Assembly (NCBI GenBank): GCA_049999725.1
Contig: JBNGIS010035142.1
Span: 1 to 31,719, forward strand
Length of the DNA stretch: 31,719 bases
Direction of reading: 5' to 3'
Origin: Haplomitrium mnioides
Taxonomy: Eukaryota > Marchantiophyta > Haplomitriopsida > Calobryales
Shown: positions 11,679-21,416 of the stretch, piece after piece
Layout: every line of letters starts with the position of its first letter
How positions within the stretch are numbered: the stretch's first letter is position 1
The notes under the pieces: generated by a model
Seen by the model: only the letters and a program-made list of their open reading frames with translations
What the model was told of the DNA's origin: nothing
The model's database searches: none
Translations under genes and position numbers: made by a program

Positions 11679-12359
11679 AGCTCGATGGATGTGTACAGTG
11701 AGAAAAAAAAATGTTTGGAGACCAGGTTGTTGAACACCTGCTCCAGATGCAGTTTGAACATCCAGAGTGCTTGTCACTGGGTTTTGTTCTAAACTTTATT
11801 GACTCTCCTCTGATTATTCCTACTTTGGATTCTTCAAGAGGGCAGGTGAGCACCAAATCATGCAGTGTAACCTTCTCCTTGGGCCTAAAGTGTGGGTCCA
11901 AGGAAATGCGGAAATTCTGGCTCCAAAGATACATCAATGAATTTCCTAAACAGAGATATGATCAATTGCCATACCTGTTCTTGTGGCTGCGCTGTGGCAG
12001 TGTAGAATTTAGTTCATGATCTCCAAGTGCTATGATTTTCCATCCTCAGTGGACAGTTCTGCTTGTGAGACGCATATCCTCATGACAAACAGGGCAGGGT
12101 TTGGCTAACAGTGACAGGAAAGGTAAGCACCATGCTCTGTTCAAATGCACCAACAGCAGACCAGTGGCTTTTAGAGTCCTTCATCAAACTGAGGGCCTGA
12201 GGTCAGGTTCTTCATACATTGTTGGAAATTTTGTTCATAAAAAGTGTGACATCTGGTGGCTTACCATGTGAATGATACCTGCAGTCGGTATGGTTATTAT
12301 TTTCCTGTTTGGTCATGTGCATCATTAGACTGTCCATGAACGAGATGGCTTCAAGATTC
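11679..12359 (+). other. STOP1-like 3' UTR and flank
   Basis: No coding exon was recognised. An ATG-initiated frame at 11711-12019 has no family motif and overlaps an equally open minus frame, so it is taken as chance. The first several hundred bases should be the 3' UTR. Confidence 0.5.
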
Positions 12360-12710
12360 ATGTTGGCAGTAATGTTGGATTCTTGGTGGAGTGCTAGGTA
12401 TCATCATGACTTTGTTTTCCCGTTATTTCCGGAAAGTGGCAGAAACTCAGTACAAAAATTGATCAGGACCTGCTGTCGGGAACTGACAAAACCAGCAGGA
12501 AGTTGTGGTAGCTTGTCACTGCTACACATGATGAGGCTGAATAGTCTGAAACTTTGTGTCTGACATCCACCACATTGTGAAGGCTGCACTCTATGTGTTG
12601 CACAGTTGTGATGTGTGTAGGTTTTTCCTAGACTATTTCAACTTCTAGTTATTTGTTTTTGTGGTTAGTTTTACTCTCCACAACCCAAAGCTATATGTTG
12701 GCAGTAATGT
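12360..12710 (+). mobile_element. Dispersed repeat copy 2 with 16-bp flanking duplication
   Basis: The core 12376-12694 (319 bp) matches 1188-1510. It is bracketed by an exact 16-bp direct repeat, ATGTTGGCAGTAATGT, at 12360-12375 and 12695-12710. A 16-bp duplication at the edges of a dispersed repeat is what target-primed retroposition (SINE or short LINE) leaves, and is too long for most DNA transposons. I see no poly(A) tail and no Pol III boxes, so the class is open. Confidence 0.7.
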
Positions 12711-13639
12711 AAATTCAAAGGAGATCCTAGATGTCAATATGATTGAGAGTCTCAACTATCTGTCAACCTGAAGAAATATATTGTCAACCTTCTCTCTAGA
12801 CGCGAATTTCATGAGGAGACCTTGGACATCAATAGCGTTTGTCAAGTGTGTCCAAAGGCAGGTCGAGAAATATTTTCCCACTTGCCTTGCTGTTGTAGAT
12901 GGCATAGCTTTATTCCCTAACTGCTCTCTTGTTATTAAACACATGTAAGGGCATGGTCCATCTGATGCACTAAACTTGGCAACTCAAAGTCTTTTTGCTA
13001 TAGTTTTGTGAATAGAATCAAGGGGTTGAAGGGTGAGCAGGGTTGAATGAGAGCTGCAGCTTACTAGCTGCACAGCTATAGAAGATAGTTCTCCCGAACT
13101 GTGCTTTGCATCAAGAATGCTTTGGCTGAAAAATATGCTTTTGGAGTGAATGAAAGCTTCGTTTTATTATTTAACTGGCTAATATAAAGTGATACAATTG
13201 GGTTAAAGCTACTGCCAATGATAAATTAAGTTGCTAGGCATGAAGCTGGTTGTAGATCTGACAGTTTAGTCCAAATATCTTTAGGCAGCAGTTGTATGAG
13301 CTTGACTTGAAATTGCATGACTTAAAAACTGCAATTGGCCGAGCTCACTTGAAATTACAAAATGGTTAGTAGGTTAATTTGGGATGAGTATTGATATAAA
13401 GTCTTTTTGACAACTATAAGATTGTGTTCTTTGGTAGTAGTTATGATGATGGTTATGGTGATCTACTATCATGTTCTACTTGACACAAGCATCAATGTTT
13501 TTTGTACGAGTAAGAATGAAACACATCAGCACGAGGTTTCTTTCAAAGAATGTCATTTGAGCTTCATGCATAAAACATAGAGTACTAACTTTTAGTGATG
13601 GTATTTGGGTGATTAATTTGGCCTTTTTTTTTACGAGTC
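12711..13639. other. Gene-to-transposon transition, nothing recognised
   Basis: No gene or repeat is visible. The stretch separates the last host gene from the mobile-element block. It holds several T-runs and stop codons in all frames. Confidence 0.5.
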
Positions 13640-14310
13640 TAGGGTTTAAGGTAGTTTATCGTATATAACGATGGGTTTTCGGTGTAGCTCTTGGAACAAC
13701 TCGATCCTATGATCCACTACTCTTTGCGGTGGCAAGCCGTCTAGTAGTTTGTCAGGGTAGTTTGTTAAAGAACACACATGAAAACTCATGCAATAGTTGT
13801 CATAAATCCATAGAAAGAGACTCGTAAGAGTTGCTTGGCCCAACCCACTCTAGCTTCTCCTCATTTAGATTGAGGATCATCTAGCTCTCGGTTGTGCGGA
13901 TCTGAAATTCCTTGCCAAAGTGTTTGTGGAAGAGTAACATCACTCCGTGAATCTCCGACATCGGCGAGAATAAAGAAGGCATCTCTTCTCCACATGGATC
14001 CACTAGCAAAAAGTAACACACTCTGACATTGTCGTCGATTGTATACATTCTACAACCTTCAAATATCGCAACATTCTTCGTCTTGATCTATAGGAGTTCC
14101 AGAATGCCGTCAATGTTGTTGTCTTGGAACTTGCTTACGCAAAAAGTCTCCTTCTCGAAGTATGTGCTTTAGAATCATGGGACAAGGAATTTCGCGTTGT
14201 GGGAGACGCTCGACGTTGCAAATCTCCCTCTACCAAATACTAGCCAGCCGCTTGTGTCTTGCCTAGACTGGAATCATACACCTAGCCACTATTTTTGGCT
14301 TTAACACGTT
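13640..14310 (-). mobile_element. Inverted pol fragment of a chromovirus (pre-RT region)
   Basis: On the minus strand, 13646-13765 encodes LLDGLPPQRVVDHRIEL followed by a Pro/Tyr-poor relic. This is the hallmark segment that precedes the reverse transcriptase fingers in Ty3/gypsy pol. The rest of the block (to about 14310) has broken minus-strand frames that I cannot assign. The RT core that should follow lies immediately to the right but on the opposite strand, so this block has been inverted, or belongs to another copy. Confidence 0.6.
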
Positions 14311-16720
14311 CACCTAGAAATCCGCGTTGGCTAACATAACACTCAACAAGATGACGATATATAGCAAGTATCCACTCCCGCGAATCGATGATATTTCGAT
14401 GAGTTAGGGAAGGCCAAATTCTTCTTCAAATTGGATCTCACAAAAGGTTACCATCAGATTTGGATTCGTGTGGAGGATGTAGAGAAATGGCTTTTTGTTC
14501 GAGGTATGGGTCACATGAGTTTTTGGTGCTACCATTTGGTCTGAGCAATGCATCGATCACATTCACGACCTTGATGAACAACGATTTGCATGACTTGCTA
14601 GATACTTGCGTGATGGTGTATCTCGATGACATTTTAATTTATAGCGAGACATCAGAACTCCAACTCGAGCATGTACGAGAGGTTTTGAGGAGGTTGTGGT
14701 TGCAAGGCCGTTGAGAGTGATCTATTGAAGAAGGGACTGAAGTTTACTTGGACGTCTCAAGCTCATGAATCATTCGACAAGGTGAAGTAGGCATTGGTCT
14801 AGTCCTTGGAGTTGAAGTGTACGCACGTTGGGAAACCATTTACGATGTGGACAGATGCATCAGAAGAAGGGTTTGGTGGAGTACTCTTGTAAGAAGGTCA
14901 CCCAATTGCGTTCGAGTCCGTAAAGGCCAAGCCAAACATGAAAGGGTGGTGGCCTCATGAATTGGAAATGGCATGCATCGGCTATTATTTCAGAAAATGG
15001 AGACATTATTTGATCCTTGGTCTCATTCACGTAGTAATTGATAGTCAAGTGAGCAACTACTTTCAATCGAAGATAGGCAAGCTTCCCAAGAAGTTTCAGC
15101 GCTGGATGGACTTTTTGGTGGAATACACATTTGACCTGGAGTACCATCCTGGTTGGCAAAACAAGTGCAGAGATGAGCTGAGTTGACTGCGAGGGAGATT
15201 TGATGTTCTGGACGCCGTTGAGGTTGTACTAAGGTATAAAGAGGATGAAGAAGATGGCATATTAATGACATGAGTCCTGATTAAATACGGGCTCCTATAA
15301 CAAATTGTCAAAGCGATAGTGTTTGATCAACAAGCCAAAATTCGGTTGAGGGATCTCAAGAATGGGAAGACGCTTCGGTTCTTATTGTTTTGTTCGGGTG
15401 TCTGGAAGTGTAAAGGCGAAAGGACTTATATACTTGAGTCAATGAGGGGACTAATTCTTAAGGAATGCCACGACTCGAAGCACACGGGTGGACATTGAGG
15501 CAACAAAACAATGTGGAAACTGATGAATGCATTTGTCTACTGGCCAACTATGAAGGCGGATGTTGAGCGGTACATCAAGACTTGTACGAGTTGCCAACAA
15601 TTCAAGGCGGCCCATAAAAAATAGGTGAGTCTTCTTTAGCCAATTTCTCCTCCAAGTAAGCTATGGGAGATGATCTCCATGAACTTCATTGTCAAGCTCT
15701 CGATCTCGAATGGTTGTGATACCATACTCGTTGTGGTGGACAGTTTATCAAAAGTGACGAGGTTGATTGCAATGGTAGAATCCAACCCGATTGAAGAGAC
15801 GACACACTTGTTCTTTAGACATGTGGTCAAGAATGCATGGCTGCCCAAGTCCATAATCAGTGACAGGGATTCCAAGTTCAACTCAAAGTTCTGGACAGAA
15901 CTCTTCACACTTTTGGGAACGGAACTCACTTTCAGCTCGAGTTACCATTCGAACACTGATGGACAAATAGAGCAAGTGAACCTCACTATTGAGGAGGTAC
16001 TAAGGAATTATATTTCCTTTGACTAGAGTGACTAGGCTGATGATATGGATCTGGTTGAGTGGCAATATAATACTGCCTTCCATAGTGATGTTAGTATGTC
16101 GCCGTACGAGTGTCTATTTGGCCAACCTCCATTTACGCCGCTAGAGTTGAGCCTCGGGGATGCAATTTCAACTTCACAAGCAAGATCAAGAAATGTGTCC
16201 AACGTCAACATTTTCCTAAGTGACTTGGAGCGTGTATGGGAAATAGCAAGATAAAGTATCCAATCTGCGCAACAAAGGTTATAGAAACATGAGAATTAAC
16301 ACCAAAGAGATGTTTCCTACAAAGTCAGAGATCTGGTGTGGTTGTCATCTAGGCACTTTGGGATACTGGAAGGCTAAGTAAGAAGTATATACCCAAGTGG
16401 GTTGGTGCATACCAAATACTAAGGAAAATCGATAAAGTGGCTTATCAATTGGATCTCCCCACGACTGCACGGAAGATACATCCGACCTTCCATGTCTCAA
16501 TGCTGAAGCATTTTAACCAAGATTTAGATCACAAAAAGGTGAATCGAGTCCTTGATGTGCTTGAGGAGGGCACACTTCCTGATTTAACTGCGGTTGAGGT
16601 GGAAGTCATCGTCGATGAGAGACAAAAGCAAGTCGAATTGGCGAGAATCATTGAGTACCTCATCAAATAGAAAGGAGTTTCGTGGATCGAACTCAACTGG
16701 TAAGCCCGCAGTAGTGATGG
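14311..16720 (+). mobile_element. Chromovirus A pol remnant (Ty3/gypsy)
   Basis: Domains in order on the + strand. RT: SKYPLPRIDD, then a one-base frameshift near 14395, then DLTKGYHQIWI, and the YLDD box at 14619-14630. RNase H: MWTDAS near 14845-14862 to PKKFQRWMDFL near 15108. Integrase zinc finger: HDSKHTGGH with CTSCQQ, 15470-15605. Integrase core: 15660-16027, with SDRDSKF and TDGQIEQVN. Stop codons follow at 16024-16026 and 16036-16038. Integrase C-terminus: AYQLDLP...IHPTFHVSMLKHF. Chromodomain: EVEVIVDERQ...YLIK-stop-KG (about 16597-16690). About 80 residues between the RT palm and RNase H are deleted at 14714. The first catalytic Asp of the integrase core is Asn (ISMNFIV). Gag and protease are not seen. 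The element is dead. Confidence 0.88.
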
Positions 16721-17408
16721 AGCGAGACAGACATCTTGGAAAACACTTGATAAGACGTTGACTGGTTGGACTGCAACCTTGAAGCGATGGGAACGAGTCA
16801 AGTGGGGTCGGTCATGGTTTTGCCGAGTATCTCTCCAAGTTGTAATTACTAAGTTGACGAGGATGCCTCTGTCTCAAGTGGGGGTGAGTTGCACTGACTG
16901 CAAATAGTGTTGCAACCATGTAGAGGGAAGTCATAAAGTAAGTCCTTAGGTCAGTAGTAGAGGAGCCCATGTTGGTCGAAAAGGTAAGTCTTAGACTTAT
17001 AATCCAGTGGAGATTCTAGTTAGATGAGACCTGACTACTTGTAAGCTCTGGAGAATTTTTGGGGTCCAAAACTCTAGAAGCAGTAGACTTCATGGTTAGA
17101 AAATTCTCAAGAATAAAGGAGTTTATTAGAGAATCTTGTGAGTGATGAGTTATTGTCTATCACGAAAGCTTGACTGACTTGTTTGAAAGCTTTGCGCTTG
17201 AGATGATAGGAACCCAAAGGCTCTAAATGATCGAAAAGATGTCTTGCCCAATTGATAAATGTCATAACTTGCTTAAAGTAAGAACGCTCAAACAAGAGCC
17301 TATCAATCGATTGCATGGATAACAATAGACTATTGTTAGAGAGGGTCGAATGTGAACCAATCTCTCTAAGGGAACATGTTTCTTGTGAATGAGAGCGTTC
17401 ATGCTTTC
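16721..17408 (+). other. Chromovirus A 3' untranslated internal region
   Basis: This ~690-bp stretch lies between the chromodomain and the polypurine tract of element A. It has no coding signal. Such non-coding spacers before the 3' LTR are common in plant gypsy elements. Confidence 0.5.
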
Positions 17409-17423
17409 AAGTGGGGGAGAAAG
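17409..17423 (+). promoter_or_regulatory. Polypurine tract of chromovirus A
   Basis: AAGTGGGGGAGAAAG is a purine-only tract of the type that primes plus-strand DNA synthesis in LTR retrotransposons. It lies just left of a TG-initiated segment taken as the 3' LTR. Confidence 0.65.
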
Positions 17424-17426
17424 CTA

Positions 17427-18288
17427 TGCACCATCCACCGAATGTGCAAGTTGAGGTTTTTGTAATTGAACCATAGTACCCATATTGTTCCACCCAGAGG
17501 AAGAAAGCAAAACACCCATATGAAGAAACGAGAAGGGAGTCTCGTCTTTTGGTTGTAGTGTTTGGGCGAGAGAGCAGTGGATACTCATTGTATAAAAGAA
17601 TCTCAAAGACCAAATCCAAATGAGTTGAACTCATGGTGAACTCTAATAGAGTTCTTCAAGCAAAAGCAACTCAAGGTCCAAGCTAAGACCAAGAGTGCAA
17701 GCAAAAGCCAAGCAACCAAAGAACCCAAGTGATTCGAGAGGAACTCTAGAGTGAGGAGTGGGGCTAAGAAGCCCTTCTATTTATAAAAGAGAAGAGGGTG
17801 TCATCCCTCTTTCTTCACTTACAAGTCACTTCTCATTTCAGCCGTAAAGGTGACTCTCTAGCAAAAGTGACTCACTACCACTTCCTTCACTCCTCTCTAT
17901 TTTCTTATAAATAGCACAACCTTATGCTTGTACTATTACACATTGTAAGCTTGGTTGGGGGTTTGGAATCTTCTTTGGAGACCAATACGTGGATTTGAAG
18001 GGCTAAACGTGTGCATGTTGCTAGGGGCACTCAATCATGTGATTGCGAGTCCCTCCTTGGATGTAGCAAGACATGATCGAACAACCCTTGTGTAGTGAAA
18101 GAATCCTTTAGATGGATGTCATGCATGCTAGTATATGTAGTCGCCAACCATGGAGAGAGGAAGAGCCGAATAGCTCTCTCAACTCAGGAGTGGAACCGGG
18201 GAGCATTGCGCATCAACGGAGATTTCTTGATGGTTGGGAAATCATGGATCCTGGAAACATGGTCTTTCAATGAGCTGCGGATACAACA
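17427..18288 (+). mobile_element. Probable 3' LTR of chromovirus A, interrupted
   Basis: The segment begins TGCACC right after the polypurine tract and ends ...ATACAACA, followed at 18292 by TGGCATCACTAT, which partly resembles an initiator-Met primer binding site (TGGTATCAGAGC). Subtracting the solo LTR inserted at 17591-17940 and its 5-bp duplication leaves about 507 bp, a normal LTR length. No second copy of this LTR is visible in the window, so the ends rest only on TG/CA and context. Confidence 0.45.
17591..17940 (-). mobile_element. Solo LTR of family B (short form, 350 bp)
   Basis: It aligns from end to end with the LTR at 19987-20506: CAAATCCAAATGAG, GAACTCTAATAGAGTTC, CAAAGAACCCAAGTGATTC, GAAGCCCTTCTATTTATAAA and CTTGTACTATTACA. 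It is flanked by CATTG on both sides (17586-17590, 17941-17945), a perfect 5-bp target duplication. No internal region follows, so it is a solo LTR. The end that should read TG on the + strand reads TA. It lacks the extra ~170 bp of tandem repeats carried by the longer copies. Its TATAAATAG box reads on the minus strand. Confidence 0.85.
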
Positions 18289-19295
18289 TAGTGGCATCAC
18301 TATGGTATAGTTAAGTTCTATGAAGACCTTCTTATTAATCTTCAAATTGCACAACTCAAAGCAAACTAGAGCAAAAGTTCTATAATACTTGCCTATGAAA
18401 CTTTGTTTAGAAGCATACGTCTATGAATCTTCAAATTGCAGGGCTCAAACAGAAGTAGAACAAAGCAAGTGTGGGAGAGAAGGAACACATCTTTAAGGGA
18501 GAATTAAGAACTTTCATTGGTAAAATAAGTAGCAAAGAAGGTTGCATGAGCATTGGTAATGGTACCAATTGATTTGGTTGTATCTTTTGTGGTGAATTTA
18601 GCACACAAGTCAACTTTTGATGCTGAGAAAACTAGTGTTGCATTTGTTGTTACTGAGGTGGAAAATATTGAGGTTGCTAATAGAACTATTGGAGCTATAG
18701 ATACTAATTCTAGTACTATCATTAGTATATTCATTGTTGCTGGCTTTGCATATACTACATCTACATCATTCTCTGATAAGAACAATCTCTAATTGAATCT
18801 ATTGTAATGTTGGTTGGTATGCCATCGTTGTTGCATAACAATAATCCAATGATTATGATTCTTGGTAATAATAACAATAAGGTGAAATGAAATATAGTTT
18901 GAGAGGATGGTTATCAAACTCATTTGAGACCAAAAAAAGAAGAAATGCAACCTTTTATAATGAAATGTTATCCAAACAAACATTTATCAAACTAATTTGA
19001 GACCAAAAGAAAAAGAAATGTTACTTTTGTTAGAATGTATTTCATCAACTTTTGACATTTAAGCTTCAATTGAATTAAAACATTTGAACTCCATTTCTAT
19101 GCTTTATGAAATAGATACCAAGAATTTGATGTTGGGAAAACATCTTACAATCTTTAATAATCTAATCTCATTTTTTATGAAAATCTTTGTAATTGGGTAT
19201 ATACACCAAGAAGAGATAGAAGAGGCGCTTATGCATATCATATAAATCAAAATAAATAAATAAATAAATAATAAATAAATAGTGGAAAACAATAT
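18289..19295. other. Spacer between chromovirus A and element C
   Basis: No protein family is recognisable. It holds a primer-site-like TGGCATCACTAT (18292), a short duplication (AATCTTCAAATTGCA twice, 18338 and 18425), a second purine tract (AAGTGTGGGAGAGAAGG, about 18466), and a 74-bp-spaced duplication with ATCAAACTMATTTGAGACC near 18915 and 18990. It may be internal sequence of a very short second element, but this is uncertain. Confidence 0.35.
19249..19282 (+). repeat. (TAAA)n microsatellite
   Basis: A run of TAAA/AAAT units with one missing base. It lies just left of the point where homology between the two copies of element C begins. Confidence 0.9.
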
Positions 19296-19689
19296 TTTTA
19301 AGTTCAAAATAAGGGAAAAACGAGGGTACTTTAAAAAAATGTGAGTTTTTTTTATGTTTTATATTTTCAACAAGTTTGTTTCATAGAAATGAAACATTTC
19401 CATGCAAAATTTCATGAAATTCTTTGTTTTTTGTGGAAATATTGCAAACATCAAATTCAATTAAAAGACTAAAAGTTGTATTTTTTTTCGCACAAACTTG
19501 CAATATGGTTAGAAAATATTCCAACACTGCAAATTTCCAACAAATTTGAAACTAATATTCTTTTAAATCAAATTTATAGTTGAGACTTCATTCATGCATA
19601 GACATGATGCTACTACAATCACTTATTTGAAAAATAAACAAAAAATTTGGATAGAGCTCAAGTACACCAAAGCTTAAGGGTATCGGTTA

Positions 19690-19986
19690 GGAGGTAAAAG
19701 ATACACAAGCTTCAACAACCCAAGCTTGCGAGCAGTTCTAAGTTTTTCTTGAAAATCCAGACGCATAGGGTTATGAGTTCCGCTTTGGAGTTTGTGCATG
19801 CATAGGATTCAATAGTCCATGTATGAAAGAGCCTCACCAGTCCATGCAAGGTTTTGCAGTCAAAATGTGTAAGGGCTTTAGTAGTCTATACGCACATGGG
19901 GTTTCGAGTTCTGCTTCAAAGTCCATGCATGCATAAGGTTCAATAGTCTAGATGAGCATGGGCTTTAGTAGTCCATGTACGTATGG
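19690..19986. repeat. Degenerate short-repeat array, copy 1, left part
   Basis: Repeated motifs are CATAGGGTTCAATAGTC-like and GAGTTCYGCTTCAAAGTCC-like pieces alternating with CCATGYRCGCA. The array stops abruptly at TATGG (19982-19986), where chromovirus B starts, and resumes at 25635 in register. Confidence 0.8.
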
Positions 19987-20506
19987 TGTAAAATACTTCA
20001 AAGAAAAATTCCAAATGAGCAAGATTTCAAAGTGAACTCTAATAGAGTTCTTCAACCAAATGCCAATAAGGTAAGCAAAGCCACTACAAGATAACTCTAA
20101 TAGAGTTGTGAAACTCAAGGCCCAAGCTAAAGCTAAGAGTGCAAGCAAAGTCAAGCCATCAAAGAACCCAAATGATTCAAGAGGAATTCAGAATGAAGAG
20201 TGGGGCTATGAAGCCCTTCTATTTATAAAAGAGAAAGAGCTGTCATCCCAATTCCTTTACTTACAAGTCACTTCCAATTTCAGCCCTAAAAGTGATTCTA
20301 TCTTACTTCTCTAAAAGTAACTTTGAAGGCAAGTAATCTTATCCCACTTCAACCCTAAAAGTAACCTTATAAAACTTTACTTAAAGTAACCTCAAAGGCA
20401 AGTAAACTTAAAATAATTTCAACCCTAAAAGTGACCTTCTACCACTTGCTTCACTCCTCTCTATTTTATTATATGTAGCACAACATCATGCTTGTACTAT
20501 TATTCA
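19987..20506 (-). repeat. 3' LTR of chromovirus B (520 bp)
   Basis: On the minus strand it begins TGAATAATAGTACAAGC right after the purine tract and ends ...GTATTTTACA at the TATGG duplication. It carries a TATAAATAG box (minus strand, 20219-20227), two near-perfect palindromes of the GAACTCTAATAGAGTTC type (20034-20050 and 20093-20107), and internal repeats of an ACCCTAAAAGTRACC unit (20280-20450). Confidence 0.88.
20219..20228 (-). promoter_or_regulatory. LTR TATA box
   Basis: On the minus strand this reads TTATAAATAG, the canonical plant TATA box. It is kept in the solo LTR at 17591-17940 and, with one change, in the half-LTR at 25294-25629. Its strand agrees with the direction of B pol. 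Confidence 0.6.
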
Positions 20507-20550
20507 ATCTCCGCCTTCTAATCGATGATGTCCTCGCTATGACCGAAAAT

Positions 20551-20720
20551 TTCAAATAATCGAATAGTCTCTTGAGCATTCTCAAGGTTAGAACACAACT
20601 TCTAAGTAACATTATGGAGCAGATATCCATTCCACAAAACTTTATATTGAACTTGAGTATGTTGCCCACGTTTAGCCAAAATGTGCTCCATATTATATTC
20701 TTCTTGATTATCAAGAACAA
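20551..20720 (-). pseudogene. Chromodomain of chromovirus B pol
   Basis: On the minus strand it reads EEYNMEHILAKRGQ, then QVQYKVLWNGY, one in-frame stop (near 20610), and NLENAQETIRLFE. This matches the chromodomain pattern (E-x-E-x-I-L ... Y-x-V-K-W-x-G-Y ... E-N-L-x-N-A). It is the C-terminal module of chromovirus integrase, which targets histone marks (known). It is followed directly by the purine tract and LTR, as expected. Confidence 0.8.
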
Positions 20721-20893
20721 TATATAGAGGAGGAATTTGAACACAATTTAGAAAAGAAGATGGACTAAAAACAAAAGGCTAAAGTTTAGATACCTAGAAT
20801 ACAAGATGAATCTTCATCTGGAGAGGAAAATCAAGTTTGTATGCAATGAGAGAAATAACTTGAGAAATAGAGAAATGACAAATCGAAGTTGGA

Positions 20894-21416
20894 TGTAATA
20901 GTAAAAGCATAATGTTGTGCTATAATTAAGAAAATGGAGAGGAGTGAAGCAAGTGGTAAAGGGTCATTTTTAAGGTTGAAATCATTTTAAGTTTACCTTC
21001 TTTTGAAGTTACTTTAAGTGAAGTGGTATAAGATTACTTTTGGACTTGAAGTGTTATAAGATTACTTGCATTCAAAATTACTTTTAGAGAAGTACAATAA
21101 GGTCACTTTTAGAAATTGGAGGTAACTTGTAAGTGAAGAAAGGGGGATGACACCTCCTTCTCTTGTATAATGGAAGGGTTTCATAGCTCTATTCTTCATT
21201 CTGGAGTTTCCTTTAAATCACTTGGGTTCTTTGGTTTCTTGGCTTTTGTTTACATTCTTGGCTTTAGCTTGGGCCTTGAGGTGCATAACTCTATTAGAGT
21301 TATCTTGTAGTGGCTTTGCTTGGCTTTTCTTGCCTTATTGACATTTTGTTGAAGAACTTTATTAGAGTTTACTATGAGTTCTTACTTATTTGAAATTTGT
21401 CTTTGAGTTCTTTACA
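20894..21416 (+). mobile_element. Solo LTR of family B inside B's own integrase
   Basis: This 523-bp LTR (TGTAATAG...TTTACA) runs opposite to the host pol. It splits the integrase C-terminal region. The flanks are TTGGA (20889-20893) and ATGGA (21417-21421), a 5-bp target duplication with one mismatch. The integrase frame read up to 21417 continues in the same frame from 20893, with the Y-K-L-D-F-P and M-K-I-H motifs expected next, so the insertion point is confirmed by coding continuity. Confidence 0.85.

Noticed and set aside
18504-18792. Overlapping open frames on both strands at 18.5-18.8 kb
   Set aside because: Both are low in complexity (Thr/Ile/Val or Ala-rich), open mainly because GTT/ACT triplets recur, and neither shows a known motif.
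20108-20314. Plus-strand frame in the LTR reading EEWGYEALLFIKEK
   Set aside because: A similar peptide recurs wherever the LTR occurs (for example near 24380 on the minus strand), but it is promoter DNA of the LTR with the TATA box in it, not a gene.
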